From Chaetoderma sp. LZ-2023a (taxonomy: Eukaryota; Mollusca; Caudofoveata; Chaetodermatida; Chaetodermatidae), in contig CM067373.1 in assembly GCA_034401795.1 (NCBI GenBank), positions 36,119,443 to 36,183,442 of the forward strand: a DNA stretch of 64,000 nucleotides. The letters run 5' to 3'. This document shows positions 45,572 to 56,599 of the stretch, piece by piece. Numbering within the stretch: position 1 is the stretch's first letter; each line of letters opens with the position of its first letter. The notes below the pieces were generated by a model. That model saw nothing but the letters and a program-made list of their open reading frames with translations, was not told the DNA's origin and made no database searches. The position numbers were made by a program, and so were the translations under genes.

Positions 45572-46178
45572 CTAGTATGTGTTAATCAAGTAGTTTTTTA
45601 TTGTTTTCTTGCAGAATTTTGTTGATAGAATTTTCTCACATGTTTCCTGTTTTGTGTTGTTCCATAGTTTTGTGGCTGCAAATGATATTCGGTGTTTTCC
45701 TATGTCTGTCCGTGTGTATTGCTCATGTAGTTTATGTCTGCTTCTAGTGTTATGTTGGTGGATGTTAATATTGTATATGAAGAAGGGGGCTATAGATTTG
45801 GGTAAAGTGTCATGGTGGAAGTCTTTGACAATGGTTAGCATTTGAGATTTTCCTATGTCGGTGAGCTTAAGCAATTTTTCTGCTTTGAACATGTTTTGGC
45901 CCTCTGCTGGCCTAGAAAATAGTTTGATGCTTTTTTTTGGAGACTTTGAATTTTGGATATTCTGTTTTTGTAGGTGCTAGTCCAAACAGCGTTGCAGTAA
46001 GTGAGGTGCGGGAGGATCAAGGTGCTGTACAGTGTTTTAACCGTGGCCTGTGTAATATATGGTTTTAGTCTTTGGATGACACCTATTCCTCTTGCTACAT
46101 TTGCAGTAACTGTTTCGATTTGTTTGGCCCAGGTCAAGTTTTTATCTAAATATACTCCTAGGAACTTTGCATAAGTTG
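45572..46178 (-). mobile_element. LINE (jockey/CR1-like) RT C-terminal piece
   Basis: 46178-45853 contains YAKFLGVYLDKNLTWAKQIE, an IG(V)IQRLKPYI helix and YSTLILPHLTYCNAVWTSTY, the post-catalytic thumb of non-LTR reverse transcriptases. 45892-45572 continues in another frame with HQHNTRSRHKL and the ISFAATKLWN motif that closes these proteins. Upstream RT blocks are cut off at the head-to-head junction near 46179 with the plus-strand LINE. At least one frameshift is present. Confidence 0.8.
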
Positions 46179-46189
46179 AAGGCGACAAG

Positions 46190-47098
46190 CCACAGAGAAG
46201 AGAAAGACTCCTTAAAGACTTCCTCGATGAACATGATCTGGTCCAGTCAGAAAAGTTTCCAAATGAACCGACTTTCATTCACCAAAATGGTTATGATGCA
46301 ACCAGAATAGATTTCATCTTCACTACTAAAAGGCTGTCAGCGAGAATTGAGCAGATAGGCAGACTTGATATGATAACAGTCAATAGCTCAGATCATATTC
46401 CGATAACAGCATCAATAAGATCAAAATATAATCAAGCAACAGGAGACATCCATTTACCTACTCTACCAAAGAGAATTGTTTGGCACAAAATGGATATGAA
46501 ACGATATGAAAATGGAATACGAGAACTATTATCTCCATTGGAACTCTTATGTGGCAATGACTATAGTATTGAACAGCAGATAGACAGGATTAATAGAGTA
46601 CTGATAGAGTTTGCAGATAGAGCTATGGCGGTGTTACCAAAATTGAAATCAGGCAAGAAGCGTCTCTGTAATCCGGAAATTGCTGCTGCTGTTGGCGAAA
46701 ACAAGGTTGCCTTCTATTAATATAAACAGGCTGGCTGTCCAAAAGACCCTGCTCATCCAGTAGTAATCAATCATAAGAAAACTAAAAAGATACTGAGCAG
46801 AGTCCAAACTCAAGAAAATTCAAGACGAAGACTCGTGTTATATAATGATATTGGCGATGCCCACTATGGTGACAGACAGTTGTATTATAGGATTATCAGG
46901 CAGCAAACAAAACAAAACAGTAGTCACTTAGCAGAACTCATTGTTGAAGGTGCATAAATTAGAAATCAGGATGATTTTTGGGAAGGATGGGCAAGACACT
47001 TTTCACAACTAGCCACACCAGAAAACAACGCATCCTTTCATGCCAATTTCAAGCATGAATCTGAGTTTGACATAATTGTTCTCCAGAGAATGATGGCT

Positions 47099-47182
<84 letters not shown>

Positions 47183-47300
47183 ATGCTAATGTGTATACTG
47201 TGCAAGAAGTTGAAAGAGCTGTTGGCAGATTGTCAACTGGGAAAGCACCTAGCGTACACTGTCTTACAGCAGAACACCTTAAGTATGGTGGAGAATACTT
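46190..47300 (+). pseudogene. LINE endonuclease end and RT fingers, broken
   Basis: Frames at 46190-46720 keep the endonuclease end and linker up to a stop at 46718-46720; further coding pieces run to about 47090. A (GA)n run of about 37 repeats and nine G follow. The sequence then has an RT finger pattern in a shifted frame (a (V)GRLSTGKAPSVHCLTAEHL-like segment, about 47215-47290). Confidence 0.65.
47101..47183. repeat. (GA)n microsatellite with G-run, inside a LINE
   Basis: About 37 GA repeats followed by nine G. It replaces or displaces LINE coding sequence. Confidence 0.95.
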
Positions 47301-47391
47301 AATCAGCCAGATAACAAACCTCATCAAGTGAAGAAAGATCCCTGATAGCCTTAAAGAGGGGGTGTTGACTCCTGTCTACAAGTGAAGGAAT

Positions 47392-48755
47392 TTGATCAAT
47401 GTCGCGGATAACTATAGAGGAATTATAGTCATGCCTGTGATTGTAAAGGTGATTGAGATCTTGATAAGAGATGAACTAAAGGATATTTGCTACCAGCACA
47501 GAACAGCATGCAGGGTGGTTTCACTGGAGGGGTCTCCCCCTACAAGGGGCATTTCTTGTTCGAGAGGCAGTGATAGAGGCAAAAGACCAAGGTTTTACAA
47601 CTCAGTATGACGCCTACATAGATGCCAAAACAGCATTTGATGCCATGTACCAAGACAACTTTTATAAGCAGCTCTACCTTGATGGTGTACATGGTTCTCT
47701 GTGGACAGTCTCTAGAGATCTGAGTCAAAATGCAGTCACAAAAGTGAAATGGGATGGAAGGTACTCACACCCATTCAACATATTGCAAGGAGTGAGACAA
47801 GGTGGGATTACATCAACTAACTTGTACAAGAGACACATTGACCTGGCACGGTAATGGAGTAGGAATGATCAATGTAGCCAGCCCATGCATGACAGATGAC
47901 TTAACTATTCTGTCGACAAACCGAATTGAACTCCAAACTCAGCTGAATATAGGTACAGACTATGCAGATAGTAGGTGCTACAGATTTCAGGGGGGTAACA
48001 GTGTAATCATTACCAATAACAAGGGTGTCCAAGATTGTAATCTCCCTAGTACATGGGAAATTGGTGGCCAGAAGATACAGGTCGCAGATTCCACAACTCA
48101 TCTAGAGATCCTACGTGATTCAAAGGTAGGCAGTGCTCGAGCTACTTGCGAAAATAATCTAAAGAAGGCACGCCATTCCCTCTATCGGTTACTGGGAGCA
48201 GGAATGCACGGTAAAGGTGGACTTCCTCCCATGATACTAAGAAGCATGCTTCTGGCGTATATACTACCAGTATTCACATATGGACTAGAGGTTGTGCTGC
48301 CATGTAGAAGAGAATTAGACTTTCTGGAGACAGAATTCAGAATCATGTTAAACAAGCTACTCACACTTCCAGCAATGGTAGCAGCAGTTGCATGCTACCC
48401 CCTCCTAGGAATCTGGCCTTTAGAAGCAATTATTGACGCCAAGATATTGATCCTTCTGGAAAGCCTCAGTCGAGAGAGGAATATAGCAGAATATGAAATA
48501 CTTAATAGACAACTGGTGCTTAAAGGATATAACAATGACAACTGGATCTGGACAGCAAGGAATTTACTGGCAAAATATTTACTAACTTCAGCCCACACTA
48601 TTCTGGATAACCCATCAAGTAAGGGCATTTGGAAAGCAACAGTGAACAAGGCTATAGATGAATACTGGGTGGCATACCCCAGATTGCAAGTGGAGATTTA
48701 TCCATCAATGAGATTATCCTCAGAACAAATCACACAAAAATACCACATCCAGTAA
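47392..48755 (+). pseudogene. LINE reverse transcriptase palm/thumb, frameshifted
   Basis: Pieces: NVADNYRGIIVMPVIVKVIE (47395), then, after a shift, YDAYIDAKTAFDAMYQDN (Asp-containing motif A, 47605), FNILQGVRQGGITS (motif B, 47775), and in the next frame CMTDDLTILS at about 47887, where the usual (Y/F)ADD is MTDD: both catalytic Asp are kept, but the preceding residues are changed. The long frame 47802-48755 continues through the thumb with SMLLAYILPVFTYGLEV. At least two frameshifts separate motifs A, B and C. Confidence 0.75.
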
Positions 48756-49139
48756 TAGAATCCATCAGTAATAGTTCGTGGGATGTTTACAGAGCTACAG
48801 TAAAAAACTGGATGCTGACCGGAACATTCCAGCTACAGTCCAATAAGAGGAGGCGCAATAGCTCTACACAAGATAAAACATGTCTGATTTGCCTGAAGCA
48901 TACCGAGACATTAGAACACTTCCTGCTGCAATGTACAAGTAGTGATGTTGTATGACGACCCATTATGAATCAACTTCAAGTTACACTCTGTGATAATCTA
49001 AATGTGAAGTCTGAATTAATGGATACTTTGGACTACCTGTTGTAATTTATGATAATGACGACTAAATATGAAAATAAATAATCTTGAATCTTGAACCAAT
49101 GAGCTGAACTGTACTTGCGATAGTGACTAGATACACTTA

Positions 49140-50791
49140 AGATAAGATAAAATAAGATAAGATAAGATAAGATTGAATTGCAGAATGCAGGCTAAAAAGC
49201 CTCTATGTGTCGTTTTGTGTTAGGCTGCTATAGAGGTAGGCTGCTTTGATAGTTACATCTTATTTCTTGGTTTGCCCAGTATGTGTCTAATCTGTTCTTG
49301 AATATGTTTCAATTTTCCGATGTTACAATGTGATCAGATAGTGAATTCCAGGCATCGATTATTCTATTGGTAAAGTAATGTTTTCTGAAATCATATAAAA
49401 CAATGTTTCTTTAGCTTATACGTGTGTCCTCTTGCTATTGAGTTGTTTAATGTGAAAAGATGTTTTGTTAGATGTGTGTCATATTAACCGTGTATGATTC
49501 TATATAATTCAATCATATCTTCCCGGTGTCGTCTATATTTTAGAGTTGGGAGATTTAGTCTTTTTAGCCTGTCAGGGTATATCACGTCCCTTTGATGACG
49601 GAAGCTGTCTGGTTTCCCTCCTTTGAACATTTTCAATAATATTGATATCTTTTTTTTGTATGGGCACCAGACATTGTTAGAGTATTCAAAGTGAGGGCGT
49701 ACTATTGCTTTGTACAGAAAGATGAAATTGTCATTATTTAGGTATGTGTAGGTTCTGCGAATTATTCCCATTATCCTGTTGGCTTTATTTACCTGTTCCT
49801 GTATATGTTTTCGAAAGTTAAGTTGTCTGTCTATAAATATGCCTAGATCTTTTTCAAACTCAACAGATTCAAGTGGTATTTGGAGACCATCCTCTCCGCG
49901 TAGGTGATAGGATCTGTTTTCAACAGTTTGTTTACTTTTATTTCCAGAACTCTACATTTGTTTGGATGGAATTTTAGTAGCCATGTAGAAGCCCAGTCGG
50001 TCATGGAGTCAAGATCATCCTGTATTATTTTACTGTCTGTCTTGTTTTGAATTTCTTTATAAAACTTTGTGTCATCTGCGAATAAGTAGATTTCAGAACT
50101 GACATTATCCGGTAGGTCATTTATATAAATAACAAACAGGATAGTGCCTATCACACTACCTTGTGGTACCGCACTGGATATATCTTGCCAGGCAGAAATT
50201 TTTTTTATTAATCTGGACTCTGTTTACGATTTTTAAAGAATTCCCTTATCCATTGGCACATTGTATCACTAAATCCAGATGTCTTCAAGTTGATCATGAG
50301 CCATTCATGTGGGACCCTACTGGATGCCTTCATTAGGTCCATAAATACTACGTTTATTTCACTATTGTTGTCCAATATGTTTGTCCAGTGGTCTAAAACA
50401 TTTAATAATTGCAGTGTCTTTTACCTTCTGGAAATTGTTTATTAGTTAGTTGATCATTTGACGTTATGTGCTTTACTATCTTATCCCGAATGAGCTTTTC
50501 CATCAGTTTGCAAACTACACTTGCAAGCCTTATTGGGCTGGAGTTGCCTGGGTCCTTTTCATCCCCCTTTTTAAAAATCGGTGTAACATTTGCAATTTCC
50601 ATGGGTTAGGTACACATCCCGAGACAAGTGATTTGTTGAATATGATGTTAAGCGGTTTGTTTAGTACTTCTCTTAATTCATATATGAGGCGATGATGCAC
50701 CTCATCAGGTCCACGTGATTTAGAAACGTTTATTGATTCCATAATTTTAAGTGTTTCGCTGAGGCTGAAGGTAGTGTCACTAGAGAGAGTT
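49140..50791 (-). mobile_element. CR1-like LINE, RT to 3' tail, cut by gypsy LTR
   Basis: Coding sequence reaches the LTR border at 50791 and reads leftward: KSRGPDEVHHRLIYELREVL (RT start, 50720), KKGDEKDPGNSSPIRLAS (50560), AVPQGSVIGTILFVIYINDLPD (about 50160-50100), LFADDTKFY (FADD catalytic box, about 50080), a DLGIFIDRQLNFRKHI-type strand (49840), and IVRPHFEYSNNVWCPY (about 49690). The 3' end is (TCTTA)n at 49140-49176 in minus sense, matching short-repeat CR1 tails. Frameshifts lie between 50602 and 50154 and near 49843-49771. The 5' half should lie beyond the gypsy insertion, outside the window. Confidence 0.85.
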
Positions 50792-51609
50792 TGTAGCTCA
50801 CGGGGGTATGCGCTGGTCCGCCATTAAGTATCCGCCAATCGCACCGCAAGTGTGCGATGACTGGAATGGCTGGCTCTCCGCGGAGTACATAGATCAACTT
50901 ACAGAGCCGGTGTTCCAGTGGGGGCCATGCGACCATTGCCGCTGAGATTGAATCACACTGTGTCATCCAAACTGTTTGTGCCACCAGTGTGTCTTTCCTT
51001 ACCAATAGAATAATATACTTAGAATAGAAATAAGGACTATACAAACAGGGTGAATCGTTTGACAGTGATATGAGCACAATAATACACAATATAGAGCTAG
51101 CTGGTGTCTTTTCTACGTGGTGTCGCCGGAGGTACCACACAAATCCTTGAATCTGCAGAGGTATCCCTGCAAGAGAAGCATCCGCATAAGAGATCACTAA
51201 GTAACTTACTATAAGTTAATATACCTGCTAACATACACAGTGAGAACATTATTGCTGCAAGAGGAAAGTGCCTCGCGTGGGCCTCCGTCACCAAATATTT
51301 CATGATGGTACGAGAGGAAGGTGCCTCGCGCGGGCCTCCGTCACAGGAATTCTTGCTGTTGTGAGAGGCAAGTGTCTCGCATGGGCCTCCGTCACAGGAA
51401 AATGCCTTCAACGCTGAAATGGAGGAAAAGAGTTGCCAAAAAGGGTCACTCTTTTGTTCATCAGAAAATGCTAAGTGCAGAAAAATCCTAGTGAAGCCAT
51501 AATTAACGTGATGCGTACTGGTTTACATGAAGGCGGCACGAGCGATTTCCAAAGAATTCCCACGTCACCATCTTAGGTAGTTCCAAGTTGCTGTATTTGT
51601 AGATGGCGC

Positions 51610-51615
51610 TTTATT
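51610..51615 (-). terminator. LTR polyadenylation signal
   Basis: AATAAA on the minus strand inside CGCATAAATAAAGCGCC; the same box is kept in the solo LTR (8263-8258) and the left LTR (about 3333). Confidence 0.55.
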
Positions 51616-53557
51616 TATGCGGGCCTTCTGCTACAGTTTAACCTACCATTTAAGTGTTAGAAACGAAACTAGCTTTGGCAGGGATTCCTACCTATCGTGA
51701 GATACAGCTGTCCAATGGGCGCAGGTGCCTAGCTTCCCATGCTTTGAAAGAGCATTTACCTCCACAGACAGTATGCGGACATGTTACATCGCAACGCATC
51801 CGAATTTGATGAGAATCTGGGTACCTTGCTCCGCAATCACATACAACATCACCTGGCTAATGGCTACATTTCACATAAGCAAGTTTGATCACTGACATAT
51901 CGTTAAGGTGGGGGTAGAGAGGCAAACATCCACCGCGAGTATCCTTCCGGTGAGGGTATGGCGGATTCCAAGATCCTTCCCATACACTCTGACGAGTTGG
52001 ATGGAGATGCGCGTCTCATCCATCACCATTTCCTATGGATCTAACTTTTGACCTGTCGCTAGGATTATGTTCCAATGTGCCCAGATATGCACTGCAGGTT
52101 GGTAAAATAAACCTATCAAACCCACATTTATAACTATATGTTTTTGCAGTGCCTTCCTTCGTTGGCGGGGTTATCCAGCTAGCACATATCCGAGGATACG
52201 GGGGAGATGTATGTAAATCAGCACTTTGACCATCACTGCTCAGAAACCTCCGATAGTTTCCCAGGGTTGGATCAGATCAACGTGCTGATGGGACGTCCAA
52301 ACAATTAAGAAGCCATGCGGCTAGTGGATCATGGAAAGAGACAATAACTTTGATATATGCGAGGCCCTACAGGTATTTGGCCAATTTTACACAACCTTGC
52401 TGGAGTGCGGGGCTACATTACCGCAACAGCCAGAAAAGAGGCGTACACTATGTCTCCTAACGAAGAGATTGTCCCTAACCACTTCAAACCTATCCTATTT
52501 GAGCTGAATAGTAAGGTTTAGTCGGTAACATGCTGGACTCAAACAGTTAGAGTATGGTCAGCGACCTCAGTGTAAAATTGATGATGGTAGGGATAAGTGA
52601 TGCGGATATAAATGTTGCTGTTTTAGTATTTCCTAGCGTACTGCGGTCTAAATTCTCTATAATTAAACAAAACATATCAACGAAATGGCTATCTGCCATA
52701 TACAGCTAACCAATGCAATGAACGATGACAATCTATATAAATTATTGAGGTAGTACGTATTAGGTTGATAGACCTAAACGGTATGGTTAGTTAAAGCACC
52801 CACAGTAAACAAGGATAATATGAACAGTGATAAAGAAATTATAGATTGCGGTCCTAAGACCAGGACAGCACCTCCAGGCAGGGTAGATACGGTGCATACT
52901 TATGACAGTGAAACAGAACAGTGAAGTAGCATCTATTAGATAGTCTCTATAACTAAATCATAATTTATACTGAAGTGAGAAGGTTCTCCGTCCGTCGACG
53001 TTAGTAATAAAGTTAAAGGTTGCCCATTAACAGAGAGGGTTGTATAATAATGTTAAGCGGATACATAACTAGACACACAGTGTGGGATGCATTGCATAGC
53101 TCTTGCAGCGCATCTAGCAAAGTCCACCAGACTGTGGTCGAAAAGTTGCTTAAAACACACACAACATGCAGTGCAGAATTTAGTGTCCACTTTTAAGTGT
53201 GGTTGGCAGATCCGGCGAGTCCTCCACCAAGAATCACTGCAGCTCTACATCGTGTAGTATTACATTCTGGGCCCGCATGGCCCCTCCCACAGAAGTTGCA
53301 TTTAGGAAAGTCTGGAAGCGGAAAGTCTAACTTTAAATTTAGTTTATTACTCCCTGATGGCCGTCCGGGAGTATCCAAAATTCTGTGGAAGCCGAGGACG
53401 TCCTACACCGTGGATGTGCTGGGTTCCAGAAGACACCGGTTGAAGTGAAGATCACTGGTAGGACAGCAGTTCACATCCATCATCCAGGTAGTCCAGTCAT
53501 CCTGCACGGGCTGGCTTCCACGCCGGAGATGCTCTTGATCCTTGGTTTTTCATACCC

Positions 53558-53622
53558 TTTTATACTCGCTGTGACGTCAAGGCTGGGCGCCTCAACCAAT
53601 CAGTGGCCGAGCGATAGCCAAT
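53558..53622 (-). promoter_or_regulatory. LTR core promoter with perfect CRE
   Basis: Minus-strand order: ATTGG (53622-53618), ATTGG (53600-53596), TGACGTCA (53579-53572), TATAAAA (53564-53558). NF-Y/CREB-type sites plus TATA within 65 bases. Confidence 0.75.
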
Positions 53623-54108
53623 CAGCATGCTGCTATACTAGTGACGCATCGACCACGTGTACACAGACCTTTATATTTAGTTTAATATATACACGCAGCT
53701 ACGATGCTATAGCAATATTCCGAGTATAATTTGGTGGGGAGTTTCGAGGATAAGTCAGCCATCTCTGGGCCGATTTAAAAATAGTTTACAGTTTAAGAAA
53801 GCTCGTTTAATTCTGTTCCTGATTGGTACCAAGATAGATTATAAGCATTTACTAGTACCTATTCAGTACACTATAGGTAAACACTTGCTTCCAATTTCGA
53901 GAAATGTTGTCAGGGATGCTTTGACGCGTGCATGCGCACCACACGTTATATCGGACTTAGCTGATTTTAACAAGAAACCTCTCATATGTGGCTTACATAC
54001 GCTTATTGCTCTACCCAGGTGGTTGCGCTTTAGAATGAATCCGGCATGGCCGGTCTGTACCCAGCCTTGCTGGGATGGTAGGTACCCATCCGGTCGATCC
54101 GTGCTACA

Positions 54109-54120
54109 CCACCCCCTCCT
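54109..54120 (-). other. polypurine tract of right gypsy element
   Basis: AGGAGGGGGTGG on the minus strand immediately before the LTR's TGTAG. It would prime plus-strand DNA synthesis. Confidence 0.8.
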
Positions 54121-54865
54121 AGTTCGACATCTGTGGCAAACGATCACACATCACGTATCGAGCACACGGAAGCACGCTAGGTGGGAATTATAGACTTCCC
54201 AGGTAGGCGCATGGCCTAATAGGAGTAGTGATGTGCGGGACGCATGTTCATAAGACAGAGCACATAGGGTGCGAAAGAGTTTGGGGGGAGGCATAGCACT
54301 GATTTTAATTTTTGAGCTGGAATTATTTTTCCAGGTCTTTTCTTTTTTTGTTTTGTGTTTATTTCTTGGAGCATGCTTTATTTATTAATTATTTAGACGG
54401 TGATTCCTAAACAATAGCTCGCATTGGGTGTTCTCTTGGGTGCGGATAATTATTTTTCTGAAGAGAACACCCAAGCTCCAACTTACCACAATTACAATAC
54501 AGTAAAACGTATATGGATTATTAATTATGTAATTATATCCGACAGTGTATCACAGATTGGTTTTTAATTACATAGTGCATCCCAGGTAAATAAAGCGAGA
54601 GCTGCCCCAAATCCACCCATTGTACTGACGCGGGGCTAAAAAATAATAAGAATAGATAAGATATAATAATAACGTAAAAAGGCTAATTCATCAGGCAGCC
54701 CCAGCATAGCTGAGACCGCATGACAGAATTATGACACATTCGCTACGGTGTGTTGTGCACCTACGTTGCACGCGACATGTTTACAACACAGGAATCTACA
54801 GCGATTATTTTATGGTGAGACACAGCTACGCAAAAATATTGCGCAGCGGTGTAGCATGACCATAG

Positions 54866-55620
54866 TCAGTCTAGGGACTGGGTTTCAATTTTAAAAACAT
54901 ATATAATAAGAAGAAAGGTATATAAAAAATAAACATAATAATGAATTCCGTGTTTCACACAACTACTGATAAATCCTGCTGCAACCTCGGCAATAGTGTC
55001 CACAAACATCTGCGGCAAAGTTTCCCCAGCGAGTCTGGGCACCGCGACTTGTACAGGACGGATGTGGCGGGTGATCCTCCGCTGCCGAAATATCACTACT
55101 ATACAGGCTCATCTCTGGAAGGCTATAGCTAGAAGACGGTGCTGATGTGGCCATGGCTGGTGGTGCCAGAAATGATGACTGGTGACGTGCGAAGTGGCAG
55201 TGGCGTGGTGACTGCAGACATCACTGTTGTGGTTGATGTAGTCGGTGTGGTTTGTGCTGCTGGCATATGAGCGGTCGCCGGAATGGTGATGTCTTTGCGG
55301 ATGCTGTGGCTGATGCTGTTGCAGATGCGGTGCTGGCAGATAGCTTCCAGATCTTCGTGGACTTCAGAAGTTTGATTGTGGTCGTCCTTTGGGACAGCGC
55401 AGATCTCCTGGGAATGTGCTATACATTTCTTCCCGGCGTAAGGACGTTCTGGCGTTGTTGTCTTCCATCTTGCTGGATCGGTTGGTGTGCTGCTGCTTCG
55501 CGGGTGTGTGGTGATGCTGGTTTGTGATGCGGTGGTCGAGATTGCTTCCATAAGGATAATTTCCTTGTCAATGATAAGGCAACCAGGAGATGTAGATCTA
55601 TCCGAAATGTCCTGTAACAC
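54866..55620 (-). pseudogene. post-pol low-complexity coding-like region of gypsy element
   Basis: Overlapping minus-strand frames: 55620-55129 is Thr/Ser/Ile-rich; 55154-54963 and 55096-54866 are shifted frames of the same stretch, the last ending in a hydrophobic YVYFLYTFLLIIYVF segment. No motif identifies a function, and frame changes suggest decay of the 3' part of the zinc-finger ORF or of another small ORF. Confidence 0.3.
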
Positions 55621-56233
55621 TGGCTCTGGCGTGGACGTTGTTATAACTACCGAAATGAGCTGGCCGCTTACAGATGTGGATGCGTGATGCGGATGGTGGC
55701 ATTGCTGCGGGTGCTGCCAGAGTGGAAACTGCAGGTGGTGCTGGTACCGTCACTGCAGTCACTGCCGGTGCTGATGATGCTGCTGGTTCCGTCATAATGG
55801 TGGCGATGGCGGCATAGTGGGTCAAGGCGTGCTGTGTTGTGGATGCAGTAGCTACTGTTGCTGGTCGATAGTGCGGGAAATCTGACTGTCGCCGTTTCGT
55901 ACGTTTAGTCTTGGCCACCTTCTTCATAGGAAGTACATTAATAGGACATCTAGTTTCAAAACGAGCAGCTAGCACTTCACCGTTTTAACTTTGTTCACCA
56001 GGCTGTAATGTAACTACAAGCACATGATGTTTATCCGTCAATGCGTGGGTATAAAGGTATTTGCAGTCCGTACAAAAAGCTCTTTGCATCAGATGATCAT
56101 GATTGACATGCAATGTTAAGTCCGAATTACGGGAGAAGGCACGCCTACATGGCTGTCCGCTGAGCTGGAATGCTGAACATGTATATTTCTTTCCGGATAG
56201 TGCTGGCATAGACTTCTCCGAACTGTCGGACAA
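55598..56233 (-). pseudogene. accessory zinc-finger protein of gypsy element, one stop
   Basis: Met at 56233 opens a frame with two zinc-binding patterns: CSAFQLSGQPCRRAFSRNSD followed by LHVNHDH (C2H2-like with a wide Cys-Cys spacing), then FCTDCKYLYTHAL…KHH. One TAA (about 55987-55985) interrupts it. The same frame then continues with a basic KKVAKTKRTKRRQ segment (nuclear-localisation-like) and an Ala/Thr/Pro-rich tail to 55598. It sits behind pol, where envelope or accessory genes lie in retroviruses, and has its own upstream CRE/TATA promoter (56498-56476). Role unknown; a nucleic-acid-binding regulator is the simplest guess. Confidence 0.5.
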
Positions 56234-56475
56234 GGCAAGGTCCTCGACAAGTGAAATCTTATTTCCGCATATTAATGGCGGATTGTCTAACCTAATCTAA
56301 TTTTTCCTAGCTCTTCATAATTTGCCAGGTCAAGTAATATATAATAGAAGTGATAAATTAATAATAATAAAATAAACAGCAAAATTTGGTTTGCGACACG
56401 AAAGTAGCCTAATGCTTGTTCTTCCCTTGTGTTGACTTTGATGGGAAGACGAAGTTTCAGTGCACGATCTCCTCC

Positions 56476-56498
56476 TTTTATACTTTTTGGTGACGTCA
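56476..56498 (-). promoter_or_regulatory. internal CRE/TATA promoter before the zinc-finger ORF
   Basis: TGACGTCA (56498-56491) and, eight bases further on, TATAAAA (56482-56476), followed by GGAGGAG. The layout is nearly that of the LTR promoter, about 240 bases upstream of the zinc-finger ATG. Confidence 0.6.
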
Positions 56499-56599
56499 CA
56501 TGAGTGCAGATGACCACACCCGAAAGTTCTAGGTTGATTCGGCCACGCCCCATAAGAAAAGTTTTAATTTATTAAACCTGGAGTCATATAAAGTTTTCC

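Larger units (their letters stand above)
46181..49096 (+). mobile_element. LINE with endonuclease tail, RT and CCHC end, decayed
   Basis: A 5'-truncated non-LTR retrotransposon. It starts inside the AP-endonuclease (about 46190: RRERLLKDFLDEHDL, a TRIDFIF strand, then SDHIPI near 46390), continues through the linker to about 46970, then the RT. At 48890-48960 comes a C-x2-C…H-x4-C knuckle (CLICLKHTETLEHFLLQC). The end is AT-rich with AATAAATAATCTTGAATCTTGAA at about 49073-49096. A (GA)n tract interrupts the frame at 47101-47174. The 3' tail is shared with 44276. Confidence 0.85.
50792..54108 (-). repeat. 3' LTR of right gypsy element (3.32 kb)
   Basis: Starts TGTAGCTCACGGGGG on the plus strand and ends CTACA. 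It is collinear with the solo LTR at 7484-10794. A polypurine tract abuts its right border and a LINE ORF abuts the left, so both borders are fixed. In minus sense: U3 of about 0.55 kb, promoter at about 53622-53558, AATAAA at 51615-51610, hence an R region of about 1.9 kb. A unit of about 55 bases (GTGCCTCGCGCGGGCCTCCG core) is triplicated at 51255-51400; the other LTRs have one copy. Confidence 0.9.

Noticed and set aside
47049..47327. Arg-Glu and Leu-Ser repeat frames
   Set aside because: Translation of the (GA)n tract inside a LINE.
53193..53448. ORFs inside the right LTR
   Set aside because: Not conserved as frames between LTR copies.
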